64,000 nucleotides of DNA from Nocardioides pini (lineage in GTDB: Bacteria > Actinomycetota > Actinomycetes > Propionibacteriales > Nocardioidaceae), in the NCBI RefSeq assembly GCF_026712185.1, contig NZ_JAPPUX010000004.1, positions 372,001 to 436,000 of the forward strand. Direction: 5' to 3'. The translations under genes were made by a program, and so were the position numbers. Shown here one piece after another: positions 26,013 to 34,413 of this stretch (positions within the stretch are counted from its first letter, which is position 1; every line of letters starts with the position of its first letter). Under the pieces are notes generated by a model, which worked only from the letters and a program-made list of their open reading frames with translations, did not search any database and was not told the DNA's origin.

Positions 26013-27610
26013 GACGCCACCCCGACGACGCGTGCCGGCAGCGAGCGCGCACTGTCGTCGGACCGCAGCGTCAGCGCGATCTCGGCCTCGCGCTCACCCG
26101 GCCTCGCCACGCCCGCACAGTCGGCCACCGTCCAGGCCAGGCGCTGGACGCGGGTCAGCCCGCGCCGGGTGAGCCTCCCGTCGGACAGCTCCTTGTCGAC
26201 CAGGCGCTGGGCGCCGGGCTCCAACGGCCACCTCTCCACCAGGGCGGGGCCGGGACACGAGGCGTTCAGCAGCCAGGAGCAGTCGCGGTAGCGGCGGGCC
26301 TGGCGCTGCCTGGCCTCGACCACCCGGGCCCGCACGTCAGCGGACGACTCCGGCTCCGGCCGGAAGGACGACTCGCTCCGCCGGCGCTGGGGTCGTACGT
26401 CCATCCAGATGTCGACCCGGTCGAGGATCGGACCGGTGAGCTTGCGGCGGTAGTGGGAGCGCTGCACCTCGCTGCACTCACAGCTGCTGCTGGAGAGTCC
26501 GTGGAAGTTGCCGCAGGGGCACGGGTTGGCGGCGAGGACCACCAGCGAACGCGCCGGGTAGGTGGCCGACTCCTCGCCGCGGGCGATCGTCACCTCCCCG
26601 GACTCGAGGGGCTGACGCATCGCCTCGACGACATCGGCACGGAAGTGCGGGAACTCGTCGAGGAAGAGCACGCCGTGGTGCGCGAGGCTGACCTGCCCCG
26701 GCCGCACCCGGCCGGTGCCGCCTCCCAGGACGCTCGCGGCGGTGGCCGAGTGGTGGGGCGCGAACCACGGCGGACGGCGCACCAGCCCGCTCCCCTGCGG
26801 GAGGACGCCCGCGACCGAGTGCAGCGCCGTCACCTCGAGCGCCTGCTCGGTCGTCAGGTCGGGCAGGATCGTCGGGATGCGCTCGGCGATCGACGTCTTG
26901 CCGGTGCCTCGGGGGCCGATCAGCATCGTGGGGTGACCGCCGGCCGCGGCGACCTCGACGGCGTAGCGGACGTCCTCGAGCCCGTCGAGGTCGCGGAGGT
27001 CGAGGTCCGCGAGGCGGTCCTCGCCGCGCCACGTGGCCAGGGGGCTGGACGACGGCCCCACCACGGGCTCGGCCTCGGGAACCTCTGCGCCACGCAGCAC
27101 GGCCGACACCTGCGCCAACGACCGGACGCCGAAGACCGTCATTCCCGGCACGAGTCCGGCCTCACCCGCCTGCGGCTCGGGCACGAAGACGCGCGTGATC
27201 CCGTGGGCGGCGGCAGCGATCACCATCGGCAGCACCCCGGGCACCGGGCGCAGGGCACCGGCGACGGAGAGCTCGCCGATGAACGCCCACCCCTCCAGCA
27301 AGTCGGGCGTGAGCTCCTCGTGCTTCTTGTCGGCGGCCATGACCGCCATCGCGATCGCGAGGTCGTAGTGGGTGCCGCTCTTGGGGAGGTCGGCCGGGGC
27401 GAGCAGGATCGTGACCCGCTTGGTGGCCGGCCACCGGCCGCAGTCGTTGTTGATCGCCATCCGCACCCGGTCGCGCGCCTCGGACAGGGTCTTGTCCACC
27501 CGCCCGACGATCGTGGTGTTGACCAGACCCGGGGAGACGTCGACCTGGACGTCGATGACGTGGCCGTCGGCGCCCTTGAGCGCCAGCGAGCGAGCGGTCG
27601 CGAAGGCCAT
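26009..27610 (-). CDS. comM: ComM/YifB-type AAA+ ATPase
   Basis: The protein has 533 residues. It belongs to the Mg-chelatase-related AAA+ family; ComM is a branch-migration helicase in transformation. The N-terminal Lon-substrate-binding-like domain runs to about residue 190. Walker A is MLIGPRGTGKTS, Walker B is GVLFLDEF, and NPCPCGNFHG plus a CEC pair look like a zinc site. The C-terminal sensor segment is DRVDIWMDV. The start ATG 27610 overlaps the yraN stop by one base (TGATG), so the three genes are coupled. Confidence 0.95.
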   Translation of the reverse strand: MAFATARSLALKGADGHVIDVQVDVSPGLVNTTIVGRVDKTLSEARDRVRMAINNDCGRWPATKRVTILLAPADLPKSGTHYDLAIAMAVMAADKKHEELTPDLLEGWAFIGELSVAGALRPVPGVLPMVIAAAAHGITRVFVPEPQAGEAGLVPGMTVFGVRSLAQVSAVLRGAEVPEAEPVVGPSSSPLATWRGEDRLADLDLRDLDGLEDVRYAVEVAAAGGHPTMLIGPRGTGKTSIAERIPTILPDLTTEQALEVTALHSVAGVLPQGSGLVRRPPWFAPHHSATAASVLGGGTGRVRPGQVSLAHHGVLFLDEFPHFRADVVEAMRQPLESGEVTIARGEESATYPARSLVVLAANPCPCGNFHGLSSSSCECSEVQRSHYRRKLTGPILDRVDIWMDVRPQRRRSESSFRPEPESSADVRARVVEARQRQARRYRDCSWLLNASCPGPALVERWPLEPGAQRLVDKELSDGRLTRRGLTRVQRLAWTVADCAGVARPGEREAEIALTLRSDDSARSLPARVVGVAS

Positions 27611-28011
27611 CAGCCGACCCCCACGACGTGCTCGACCTCGACCGGGCGGCCCCGTGGTGCCAGGACGCCCACCAGGTCGATGCGGACGTCGTCGGGGTGG
27701 CAGTCGTGCGCGAGCAGCCACCTCGCCCCGAGCCGCCGCAGCCGGTCGGCCTTGCGCTGGTCGATCGCCTCCAGCGGGTCGCCGTAGTCGGTCGACGTCC
27801 GGGTCTTGACCTCGCAGATCACCAGGACGTTGCCGTCGCGCAGGACCAGGTCGATCTCGCCCGCGTCGCACCGCCAGTTGCGGTCGACGAGGACCAGTCC
27901 GAGCCGCGTCAGGTGACGCGCGGCGATCGCCTCGCCCCGCTCGCCCAGCCGGCGGCGGTGCTCGGCTGCTGGGTCGAGGGCGAACGGTGAAGCGGCAGCT
28001 CGTCGGGCCAT
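27610..28011 (-). CDS. yraN: YraN family (UPF0102) putative endonuclease
   Basis: The protein has 133 residues from ATG 28011, chosen because GGAAGG lies 9 nt upstream. The PD-(D/E)xK nuclease-like core is visible: RRLGERGEAIAARHL, NWRCDAGEIDLVLRDG and VICEVKTR. The activity in bacteria is not established. It heads the yraN-comM-dprA unit. Confidence 0.93.
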   Translation of the reverse strand: MARRAAASPFALDPAAEHRRRLGERGEAIAARHLTRLGLVLVDRNWRCDAGEIDLVLRDGNVLVICEVKTRTSTDYGDPLEAIDQRKADRLRRLGARWLLAHDCHPDDVRIDLVGVLAPRGRPVEVEHVVGVG

Positions 28012-28179
28012 GGGGGCGCCTTCCGGTGGGCAGGTTCGGGAGGAACCAGCACACCGCGGCGCTCCGACGTCCATCGACTGCGCGACCGCCGGCCTGTGGA
28101 GAACGTCCGGTGGGTGTCACCTGTGGACGGTTGGTGGCCAGCTCAGCGTCTCCCCACCGGCGGGGCAACCGCCGCGGGG

Positions 28180-28488
28180 TCAGTCCTTGGGCGGGTCGAT
28201 GTCCTGCGGCGCGAGCTCCTCGACGTTGACGTCCTTGAACGTCAGCACCTTCACGTTCTTGGCGAAGCGGGCGGGCCGGTACATGTCCCAGACCCAGGCG
28301 TCGCTCATCGAGACCTCGAAGAAGACGTCACCGCTCTCCGAGCGGGCCTTCACGTCGACCTGGTTGCAGAGGTAGAAGCGGCGGTCGGTCTCCACGACGT
28401 ACTTGAAGATGCCCACCACGTCGCGGTACTCGCGATAGAGGGTGAGCTCCATCTCGGTCTCGTACTTCTCGAGATCCTCGGCGCTCAT
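28180..28488 (-). CDS. DUF2469 family protein
   Basis: The protein has 102 residues. It matches the DUF2469 family of actinobacteria (MSAEDLEKYETEMELTLYREY at the start, then KYVVETDRRFYLCNQVDV). Its function is not known. It begins inside the last 4 bp of rnhB (ATGA overlap), so the two are co-translated. It is very rich in acidic and aromatic residues and has no membrane segment. Confidence 0.93.
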   Translation of the reverse strand: MSAEDLEKYETEMELTLYREYRDVVGIFKYVVETDRRFYLCNQVDVKARSESGDVFFEVSMSDAWVWDMYRPARFAKNVKVLTFKDVNVEELAPQDIDPPKD

Positions 28489-29186
28489 CCGTCCTCCTCC
28501 GTGGTGCTGCCCGGCCCAGGGCCGAGACTAGCCACCTCCTGGCCGACGACCGGCTCGAGACCCGCCGCGCGACGCACGTTGACGAACCGCATCCGGTGGG
28601 CCGGGCACGGGCCGTGCTGCGCGAGCGCCGCCTCGTGGTCGGCGGTGATGTAGCCCTTGTGGGTGCGGAAGTCGTAGTCGGGCCACTCGTCGTGCAGGCC
28701 CACCATCAGCCGGTCGCGGGTCACCTTCGCGACGACCGAGGCGGCGGCGATGCAGGCAGCGACCCGGTCGCCCTTCCAGACCGCGAGCCCGGGGACGCCG
28801 AGGCCGTCGACGGGGAACCCGTCGGTGAGGACGTACGACGGACGCGTCCCGAGGCGGGCGACCGCGCGCCGCAGCGCCTCGACGTTGGCGACGTGCATGC
28901 CGAGCCGGTCGCACTCCTCGTTGTCGATGACCACGACCGACCACGCCAGCGCCCGGCGCACGACCTGGGCGTAGACGCGCTCGCGCGCCGCCTCGGTGAG
29001 GAGCTTGCTGTCGGCCAGCCCCGGCACGATGCCCGCCTTGCCCGGCGGGAGGATCACTGCGCCCGCGACCAACGGCCCGGCGCACGCACCCCGGCCGGCC
29101 TCGTCGACGCCCGCGATCGGGTCCAGCCCGGCGCGGCGCAGGGCCCGCTCGTAGCCGTAGATCCCGGCGTCGCGACGTACGGTCAT
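28485..29186 (-). CDS. rnhB: Ribonuclease HII
   Basis: The protein has 233 residues. It removes ribonucleotides and RNA from RNA-DNA hybrids. The acidic active-site residues are in GVDEAGRGACAGPLVA, and the motif LADSKLLTEAARE follows, with DRLMVGLHDEWPDYDF later. The start is uncertain: ATG 29186 has GGGAGG too close to it, while GTG 29231 overlaps the lepB stop by 4 bp (GTGA) and would add 15 residues. The tail after residue 215 is Gly/Pro-rich. Confidence 0.94.
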   Translation of the reverse strand: MTVRRDAGIYGYERALRRAGLDPIAGVDEAGRGACAGPLVAGAVILPPGKAGIVPGLADSKLLTEAARERVYAQVVRRALAWSVVVIDNEECDRLGMHVANVEALRRAVARLGTRPSYVLTDGFPVDGLGVPGLAVWKGDRVAACIAAASVVAKVTRDRLMVGLHDEWPDYDFRTHKGYITADHEAALAQHGPCPAHRMRFVNVRRAAGLEPVVGQEVASLGPGPGSTTEEDG

Positions 29187-29227
29187 GCCTCCCGGGAGAG
29201 GCTGGGGCGGCAGCTCGGTGGACACGG

Positions 29228-29995
29228 TCACGAGGACGGGGCCGGCACGTCCTCGAACGTGGCCGGACGGGTGTTCCAGCGGAAGCGGTCGGCGGGCCAC
29301 AGGAGGACGAAGACCTTGCCGACGACCAGGTCGACGGGGACGAACTCATCACCCGGGACGCACTCGGTCTCGTCGGACTGGCACATCTTCTGCGAGCTGT
29401 CGGCGGAGCGCGAGCGGTTGTCGCCCATCACGAAGATGTGGCCGCCGGGGATCGGGCCGACGGACCACTTCTCGTCGCAGGCGCCGTTGGTGGGCATCGG
29501 ACCGTTGCAGGTCGCGCCGCCGCGCTTGACGTAGTCGGACTCGTCGAGCGGGTGTCCGTTGACGAGGAGGCGGCCCTTGTCGTCGCAGCACTCGATGGTG
29601 TCGCCGGCGACGCCGATCACGCGCTTCACGAGGTGGCCGCCGGTCGGGTAGAGCCCGATCTTGGCCATCGCCTTCGCCACGGGGTTGGTGGGGCCGGCGG
29701 AGTCGATCGGCGGCAGCCAGCCACCCGGGTCCTTGAAGACCACGACGTCACCGCGCTCCGGCTCGCCGTCGCCCCAGTAGGAGACCTTCTGGATGAGGAT
29801 CCGGTCGTTGAGGATCAGCCCCGGCTCCATGGACTCGGAGGGGATGTAGAAGGCCTGCACGAAGAACGTCTTGATGACGATCGCGAGCACCAGCGCGACG
29901 CCCAGCAGCAGGATCGTCTCCTGCCACAGCGGCAGCTGCTTGCGCTTGCTCCGGCCGGTCTTCTGCCCCGGCTCCTTCGTGGTGCGACCACTCAT
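29228..29995 (-). CDS. lepB: Signal peptidase I
   Basis: The protein has 255 residues. It cleaves Sec and Tat signal peptides at the outer face of the membrane. A single N-terminal membrane helix (residues 27-48) is followed by box B IPSESMEPG with nucleophile Ser55 and by HLVKRVIGVAGD with general base Lys124. GDNRSRSADS is box E. The start ATG 29995 is preferred because GGAGG lies 8 nt upstream and because the longer frame would run through the hairpin that ends rplS. Confidence 0.96.
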   Translation of the reverse strand: MSGRTTKEPGQKTGRSKRKQLPLWQETILLLGVALVLAIVIKTFFVQAFYIPSESMEPGLILNDRILIQKVSYWGDGEPERGDVVVFKDPGGWLPPIDSAGPTNPVAKAMAKIGLYPTGGHLVKRVIGVAGDTIECCDDKGRLLVNGHPLDESDYVKRGGATCNGPMPTNGACDEKWSVGPIPGGHIFVMGDNRSRSADSSQKMCQSDETECVPGDEFVPVDLVVGKVFVLLWPADRFRWNTRPATFEDVPAPSS

Positions 29996-30031
29996 CGCGT
30001 CATCCTCCGACTGCTGCTCAAGACGCGACGA

Positions 30032-30071
30032 CCGCGGTTCCTCACCCGCTGAGAGGGACGAGGAACCGCGG
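30032..30071 (-). terminator. Hairpin terminator after rplS
   Basis: A perfect 12-bp stem (30032-30043 with 30060-30071) with a 16-nt loop begins 72 bp after the rplS stop and ends upstream of the lepB start. Its presence argues against a longer lepB reading frame. Confidence 0.6.
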
Positions 30072-30142
30072 CCATCTGAAGTCACCCGCAGAGACTAACC
30101 AGTCCCTGGTCGAACGCACGCCTCACGGCGCGGTGCGACGGA

Positions 30143-30493
30143 TCACGCCTCGCGGCGCTCCTTGATCTTGGCGGCCTTGCCGCGCAGGTTGCGCAGGTAG
30201 TAGAGCTTGGCGCGACGCACGTCACCGCGGGTCACGACCTCGATCTTCTCGAAGATCGGGGAGTTCACCGGGAAGGTGCGCTCGACGCCGACGCCGAAGG
30301 AGACCTTGCGGACGGTGAAGGTGCGGCCGATGCCCGAGCCGTGGACGCGGATCACGACGCCCTGGAAGACCTGGACACGCGAGCGGCTGCCCTCGATGAC
30401 CTTGACGTGGACCTTGACGGTGTCGCCGGCGCGGAAGTCCGGGACGTCGTCACGCTTGATAGCGGTGCCGAGGTCGGCGATGACGTTGGTCAT
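30143..30493 (-). CDS. rplS: 50S ribosomal protein L19
   Basis: The protein has 116 residues, normal for L19, which lies at the 30S-50S interface. Conserved segments are [31 protein letters not shown] and [13 protein letters not shown]. The start ATG 30493 has GAGGAG 7 nt upstream, which rules out the 8-residue longer form. It has its own promoter region and terminator, so it is a transcription unit separate from trmD. Confidence 0.97.
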   Translation of the reverse strand: MTNVIADLGTAIKRDDVPDFRAGDTVKVHVKVIEGSRSRVQVFQGVVIRVHGSGIGRTFTVRKVSFGVGVERTFPVNSPIFEKIEVVTRGDVRRAKLYYLRNLRGKAAKIKERREA

Positions 30494-30674
30494 GACGTTG
30501 CTCCTCGCGAGTGCCACAGGTCAGCCGCGGTGGTGGTGGTGATGGACTTGGCTGGTGCTCGGTGCGGCCGGCCGTGCGCGCCCCCTGTGGCAGGTGCGGT
30601 GCGGCGGGACCCCGGCGCGGTGCATCGACTGATGCATCCGGGCGACCCTGGCCTCGAGCGGACCAAGGGTGAAG

Positions 30675-30683
30675 TCTGCCAGA
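30675..30683 (-). promoter_or_regulatory. TCTGGCAGA element upstream of rplS
   Basis: The minus-strand 9-mer TCTGGCAGA is 182 nt before the rplS start. The same 9-mer precedes rpsP by 133 nt. A shared position upstream of two ribosomal-protein units suggests a promoter or regulator site, not an accident, though this is not proven. Confidence 0.4.
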
Positions 30684-30691
30684 GCGTGCCG

Positions 30692-31870
30692 TCAGCGTGA
30701 AATCCGACGACGGGCCCGCTTGGTCATCACGACGGCACCGGGCGGCGCCGGCCGGTCTGGCCGCAACCGGAACCCTGCCTTCTTGTACATCCGCTGGTTG
30801 TCCGAGGACCCGGCGCCGGTGAACAGGACGTACGTCGTGACGCCCGCGGGTGCGAGGTCCTCGACCAGCTCCAGGAGCGCCCGGCCGAGGCCGCGGCCCT
30901 GCAGGTCCGGGGCGACCATGATCCGGCCGATGTCCCACTCGCCGTGCCGGTCGAGACGTCCGCGGACGGCTCCCACGAGGCGCCCGGACGACGGCTCACG
31001 GGCGACCCGCACGGTCCACTCCCCCAGCCCGCGGCGCACGTCGTCGAGCGACTCGCGCAGCGCCGGGATGTCCACCCCGGGGTTGGCCTCCAGCTCCTGC
31101 AGCCAGCAGGCGCGCTGCAGCGTGTAGAGCTCGCCGGCGTCGGCGGGGACAGCAGGGCGTACGTCGAGGTCGGCGAGGGCGCCGACGACCCCGGTCGGCG
31201 GCAGCAGGTCGGGACGGCGCGCGGCCGTGCGGCGCTCGGCCTGCGCGCGACGCCAGGCGGCGATCCGCGCGTGGTCGCCCGACAGCAGCACCTCGGGCAC
31301 GTCGCGGCCCTTCCACGAGGCCGGCTTGGTGTAGACGGGGTACTCGAGCAGCCCGTCGGCGTGCGACTCCTCGACGAGCGACTCGGCGTTGCCCATGAAC
31401 CCGGGCAGCAGCCGCACGACCGACTCGGTGATGGCCATCGCGGCCACCTCGCCACCGTTGAGGACGTAGTCGCCCAGCGACACCTCCCGCACCGTTCCGA
31501 GCGTGGCGGCGTGCTCGATGACCCGCTGGTCGATGCCCTCGTAGCGCCCGCAGGCGAAGACGAGGTGCTCCTGCTCGCTCAGCTCGTGGGCGAGGGCCTG
31601 CGTGAAGGGCTCGCCGCTGGGGGTGGTGAAGACGATCGTGGCCCCCCGGGCCACCGCCTCGAGCGCCTGGCCCCAGGGCTCCGGCTTCATGACCATGCCG
31701 GCGCCACCGCCGTACGGCGTGTCGTCGACGGTCCGGTGCCGGTCGCTCGTCCACCGGCGCAGGTCGTGCACCTCGAGGTCGAGCAGCCCCTTGTCGCGCG
31801 CCTTGCCGGGCAGGCTCAGCCCGAGGGGCGCGAGGTAGTCGGGGAAGATCGTGACGACGTCGATCCTCAC
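30692..31870 (-). CDS. trmD: tRNA (guanine37-N1)-methyltransferase TrmD fused to GNAT domain
   Basis: The protein has 392 residues; TrmD alone is about 240. Residues 1-238 are a complete SPOUT-family Trm[50 protein letters not shown] and [15 protein letters not shown] with the knot glycines. It methylates G37 of tRNA to prevent frameshifting. Residues 239-392 form a GNAT acetyltransferase domain with [20 protein letters not shown] as acetyl-CoA motif A. The GTG start overlaps the rimM stop by 4 bp (GTGA). There is no stop or ribosome site between the two domains. Confidence 0.95.
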   Translation of the reverse strand: MRIDVVTIFPDYLAPLGLSLPGKARDKGLLDLEVHDLRRWTSDRHRTVDDTPYGGGAGMVMKPEPWGQALEAVARGATIVFTTPSGEPFTQALAHELSEQEHLVFACGRYEGIDQRVIEHAATLGTVREVSLGDYVLNGGEVAAMAITESVVRLLPGFMGNAESLVEESHADGLLEYPVYTKPASWKGRDVPEVLLSGDHARIAAWRRAQAERRTAARRPDLLPPTGVVGALADLDVRPAVPADAGELYTLQRACWLQELEANPGVDIPALRESLDDVRRGLGEWTVRVAREPSSGRLVGAVRGRLDRHGEWDIGRIMVAPDLQGRGLGRALLELVEDLAPAGVTTYVLFTGAGSSDNQRMYKKAGFRLRPDRPAPPGAVVMTKRARRRISR

Positions 31871-32475
31871 GGTCGCGCCTCGCCGGCGGCGTCGTCGGCG
31901 TCGTCGGCGTCGCCGGCGTCGTCGGGGAACGGCGACACCAGGCCGGGGCGGTCGGCGACCACGATGCGGCCGGCCGTGAGGTCCACCTCGGGCACGAGCG
32001 CGGACACGAACGGCACCAGGGCGTCACGACCGTCGGGGGTGCGGACCGTCAGCAGGTCCTGGGCGGAGCCGTGGACCAGCGCCTTCACGGTGCCGAGGTG
32101 CGAGCCGTCGGTGTCGACCACGTCGAGGCCGACGAGCTGGTGGTCGTAGAACTCCTCGGGGTCCTCGGGCGTCTCGTCGTGGCCGATCGTGGCGTGCAGG
32201 ACGGTGCCGCGCGCCGCCTCCGCGGCGTTGCGGTCGGCCAGCTCCTCGAAGGTGACCAGGAGCGTGCTCTGGTGCCAGCGGGCGCGGGCGACCGTCAGGC
32301 TGGTGGGGCGGCGGTCCGCGCCGGCCGGCGCCTCCGCTCGCAGCGTCGTACCGGGTGCGAAGCGCCGCTCCGGCTCGTCGGTGCGTACGTCGAGGGTGAC
32401 CTCGCCACGGATGCCGTGCGGCTTGCCGATCCGGCCGACCACGACCTCGATGTCGGCGCGTTCCTCATCGCTCAC
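31867..32475 (-). CDS. rimM: Ribosome maturation factor RimM
   Basis: The protein has 202 residues from GTG 32475. RimM assists 30S head assembly around S19. The N-terminal domain is [21 protein letters not shown], and the PRC-barrel domain follows with [18 protein letters not shown] and [14 protein letters not shown]. The C-terminal 25 residues are an Asp/Ala run coded by 9-bp repeats. A TACGCT -10 lies 7 nt before the start, indicating leaderless expression of rimM-trmD. Confidence 0.95.
   Translation of the reverse strand: MSDEERADIEVVVGRIGKPHGIRGEVTLDVRTDEPERRFAPGTTLRAEAPAGADRRPTSLTVARARWHQSTLLVTFEELADRNAAEAARGTVLHATIGHDETPEDPEEFYDHQLVGLDVVDTDGSHLGTVKALVHGSAQDLLTVRTPDGRDALVPFVSALVPEVDLTAGRIVVADRPGLVSPFPDDAGDADDADDAAGEARP
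31887..31923. repeat. Tandem 9-bp repeats in rimM tail
   Basis: GTCGTCGGC-type 9-bp units are repeated about four times and encode the DDADDAGDA run at the end of RimM. The repeats are imperfect but in frame. Confidence 0.7.
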
Positions 32476-32482
32476 GCCGCCC

Positions 32483-32488
32483 AGCGTA
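32483..32488 (-). promoter_or_regulatory. Putative leaderless -10 (TACGCT) for rimM-trmD
   Basis: TACGCT on the minus strand lies 7 nt before GTG 32475. A hairpin (32496-32528) lies just upstream. Confidence 0.5.
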
Positions 32489-32495
32489 GAGGGGC

Positions 32496-32528
32496 TGGGC
32501 GCTGAGTCTCCCAGCGACTCAGCGCCCA
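32496..32528. terminator. 13-bp hairpin, third of a cluster
   Basis: A perfect 13-bp stem (32496-32508 with 32516-32528) with a 7-nt loop occupies the region just upstream of the rimM -10 and may terminate transcription from rpsP-khpA. Confidence 0.55.
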
Positions 32529-32530
32529 AG

Positions 32531-32581
32531 GTGGCGGCGGACGACACGTCGGAGGGCCGCAGCGATGTCGTCCGCCGCCAC
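32531..32581. terminator. 15-bp hairpin, second of a cluster
   Basis: A perfect 15-bp stem (32531-32545 with 32567-32581) has a 21-nt loop. It lies 2 bp from the third hairpin. Confidence 0.5.
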
Positions 32582-32610
32582 CCTCGCGGCGCGCGCCCCC
32601 GAAATGCGGC

Positions 32611-32643
32611 GACGGGCGCCACCCCGGTGGGGTGACGCCCGTC
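32611..32643 (-). terminator. Hairpin after khpA, first of a cluster
   Basis: A 15-bp stem with one mismatch (32611-32625 with 32629-32643) and a 3-nt loop begins 18 bp after the khpA stop codon and should end the rpsP-khpA transcript. Confidence 0.6.
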
Positions 32644-32660
32644 GTGGAGCGTTGCTGGGC

Positions 32661-32903
32661 TCAGCGGCGCCGGTCGGTGTCGACGAAGTCGACCCGCGCA
32701 CCGCCGCGGCCGGCGAGGGCCGACACGACGGTGCGGAAGGCGGTCGCGGTGCGGCCGTTGCGTCCGATCACCTTGCCGAGGTCGTCGGGGTGCACGCGGA
32801 CCTCGAGGATCGAGCCGCGACGCATCTTCTTGTCGCGGACCGAGACGTCGTCGGGGTGGTCGACGATGCCGCGCACCAGGTGCTCGAGTGCCTCGGCGAG
32901 CAC
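32661..32903 (-). CDS. khpA: KH-domain RNA-binding protein KhpA
   Basis: The protein has 80 residues from GTG 32903. It is a single KH domain (SILEVRVHPDDLGKVIGRNGRTATAFRTVV) with the GxxG loop as GRNG. KhpA-type proteins bind RNA, affect cell division and length, and pair with KhpB in other bacteria. It is 2 bp downstream of rpsP in the same direction, the usual arrangement. Confidence 0.94.
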   Translation of the reverse strand: MLAEALEHLVRGIVDHPDDVSVRDKKMRRGSILEVRVHPDDLGKVIGRNGRTATAFRTVVSALAGRGGARVDFVDTDRRR

Positions 32904-32905
32904 GA

Positions 32906-33451
32906 TCAGGCCTCGCTCTTGCCGGCGTCCTCGGCGGTCACCGTCTCGGTGGCCTCCGCGGCATCCGCAGCACCCTCGGGCGTCTCGGAGGCCGGGACCT
33001 CGGCGGGCGTCTCGGCGGCCGGCTCCTCGGCCTTCTTCTCGGCGGCCGGCTCCTCGGCCTTCTTCTCGGCCTTCTTCTTGGTGGTGGTCGCGGAGCCCTT
33101 CGACTCGGCGGACACCTCCTTGAGGGCCTCGTTGAAGATGTCGAGCTTGGAGCGCTTGGGCTCCTTGACCTTCAGGGTGCCCTCGGCACCGGGGAGGCCC
33201 TTGAACTTCTGCCAGTCACCGGTGACCTTGAGGATCGCCTCGACGGCCTCGGAGGGCTGGGCGCCCACGCCGAGCCAGTACTGCGCCCGGTCGGAGACGA
33301 CGTCGATGTAGGACGGGTCCTCCTTCGGGTGGTACTTGCCGATCTCCTCGAGGACCTTGCCGTCGCGCTTCTTGCGGGAGTCGACGACGACGATGCGGTA
33401 CTGCGGCACCCGGATCTTGCCCAGGCGCTTCAAGCGAATCTTGACGGCCAC
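32906..33451 (-). CDS. rpsP: 30S ribosomal protein S16 with long Lys/Glu/Ala tail
   Basis: The protein has 181 residues; the S16 core is about 90 residues ([24 protein letters not shown], then [17 protein letters not shown]). From residue 115 the tail is Lys/Glu/Pro/Ala-rich, with two copies of a KKAEEPAAE unit, then an acidic Glu/Ala stretch. The tail is low in complexity and probably disordered. It is the first gene of the rpsP-khpA unit and has the TCTGGCAGA element upstream. Confidence 0.96.
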   Translation of the reverse strand: MAVKIRLKRLGKIRVPQYRIVVVDSRKKRDGKVLEEIGKYHPKEDPSYIDVVSDRAQYWLGVGAQPSEAVEAILKVTGDWQKFKGLPGAEGTLKVKEPKRSKLDIFNEALKEVSAESKGSATTTKKKAEKKAEEPAAEKKAEEPAAETPAEVPASETPEGAADAAEATETVTAEDAGKSEA

Positions 33452-33583
33452 GTTTGTGGTGTCTCCTCAGAAATTGTCGTGGGTGAGGAACCGTTCCCAG
33501 GTGGGGCCACCGGTGCTGGTCCTTCGAAGGGCACTGCGTCGCTCGGATGAGAGGGTCCGGGCGCGCAGGACACGAGGGAAGAT

Positions 33584-33592
33584 TCTGCCAGA
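33584..33592 (-). promoter_or_regulatory. TCTGGCAGA element upstream of rpsP
   Basis: This 9-mer lies 133 nt before the rpsP start and is identical to the element upstream of rplS. Confidence 0.4.
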
Positions 33593-33636
33593 CGGTGGCC
33601 ACGCGCGACCAATCCGGTGCGATGGACCCGCATCGT

Positions 33637-34413
33637 TCAGCTCGGGGCCTGGTAGTCCCAGCGCCCCTGCCAGAGCCAGTCGGCGAGGGCGTCGTACCTC
33701 GTGCGGTGGACGGAGTCGAAGACGACGTCGCCCCCGATCGTGTGCCAGGTGAGCGTGGTGGTGCAGCTCGGGCACCTGTCCGACACGGTCGTGAGCTCCA
33801 GGCCGTGCCCGCGCTCGAAGGTGTAGCCGCCGTAGTCCCAGGCCGTCGGTCGCCCGGCGTCGTCGTTGGTCCAGATCGTGAAGGTGCCCTGCTGGAGCTT
33901 GAAGCCGAGCGCCAGCACCCCGTCGTCGCCGGCCAGCCGGCGCACGGTGCGCGCCGGGACCCCGAGCTCGCGTCCCTGCTTCGCGGTGACCTCCCGCTCC
34001 CAGCCCCCGCGCTCGGGAAGCGTCGGAACGGTGGTCGAGGAGGAGCCCTGCTCCGGATCCCCCGTGAGGTTGCGGCTCGTCCCACCTGCGGGGTCGCAGG
34101 CCGAGGCGAGGGCGGCGACCGTGGCGGCCGCGACGATGGTGCGCTTGTCCATGGAGTCCTCCTCCGGGGCGGTGTGCCCCCTCACCGGAGAACAGTCGCC
34201 AGCGGCCGGCGGGGTTGACCTCGGCGACCAGCCGGGGACGGCCTGCACCACCACCGCGGCGAGCAGGGCAGCGGCCACGCCGAGCGAGGCCGTCACGGCC
34301 CCGGTGCGACGGCGTCGCCGGTGGTGCACCTGCGCGAGGCGCGACTCACCGTGGGGCGAGAAGGACGTGGCGTTGGCCTCGAGGCCCTGCCGGAGCCTGT
34401 CCTCAACGGGCAT
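33637..34413 (-). CDS. Membrane/lipoprotein partner of SigE-type sigma factor
   Basis: One open frame of 258 residues overlaps the sigma-factor stop by 11 bp; AAGGAG lies 9 nt before ATG 34413. Residues 1-36 are polar and basic, and residues 37-62 form a membrane helix, as in an anti-sigma factor. At residue 88 a second possible start (ATG 34152, with GGAGGAGG just upstream) begins a lipoprotein signal (TIVAAATVAALASAC, lipobox Cys). The rest is a beta-rich domain with a CPSC pair. Either this is one protein with two hydrophobic segments, or a short anti-sigma-like gene reading in frame into a separate lipoprotein gene. No family was recognised. Confidence 0.65.
   Translation of the reverse strand: MPVEDRLRQGLEANATSFSPHGESRLAQVHHRRRRRTGAVTASLGVAAALLAAVVVQAVPGWSPRSTPPAAGDCSPVRGHTAPEEDSMDKRTIVAAATVAALASACDPAGGTSRNLTGDPEQGSSSTTVPTLPERGGWEREVTAKQGRELGVPARTVRRLAGDDGVLALGFKLQQGTFTIWTNDDAGRPTAWDYGGYTFERGHGLELTTVSDRCPSCTTTLTWHTIGGDVVFDSVHRTRYDALADWLWQGRWDYQAPS

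Noticed and set aside
29996..30085. Longer lepB start at ATG 30085
   Set aside because: The added 30 residues would be encoded by the rplS terminator hairpin; ATG 29995 has a good ribosome site.
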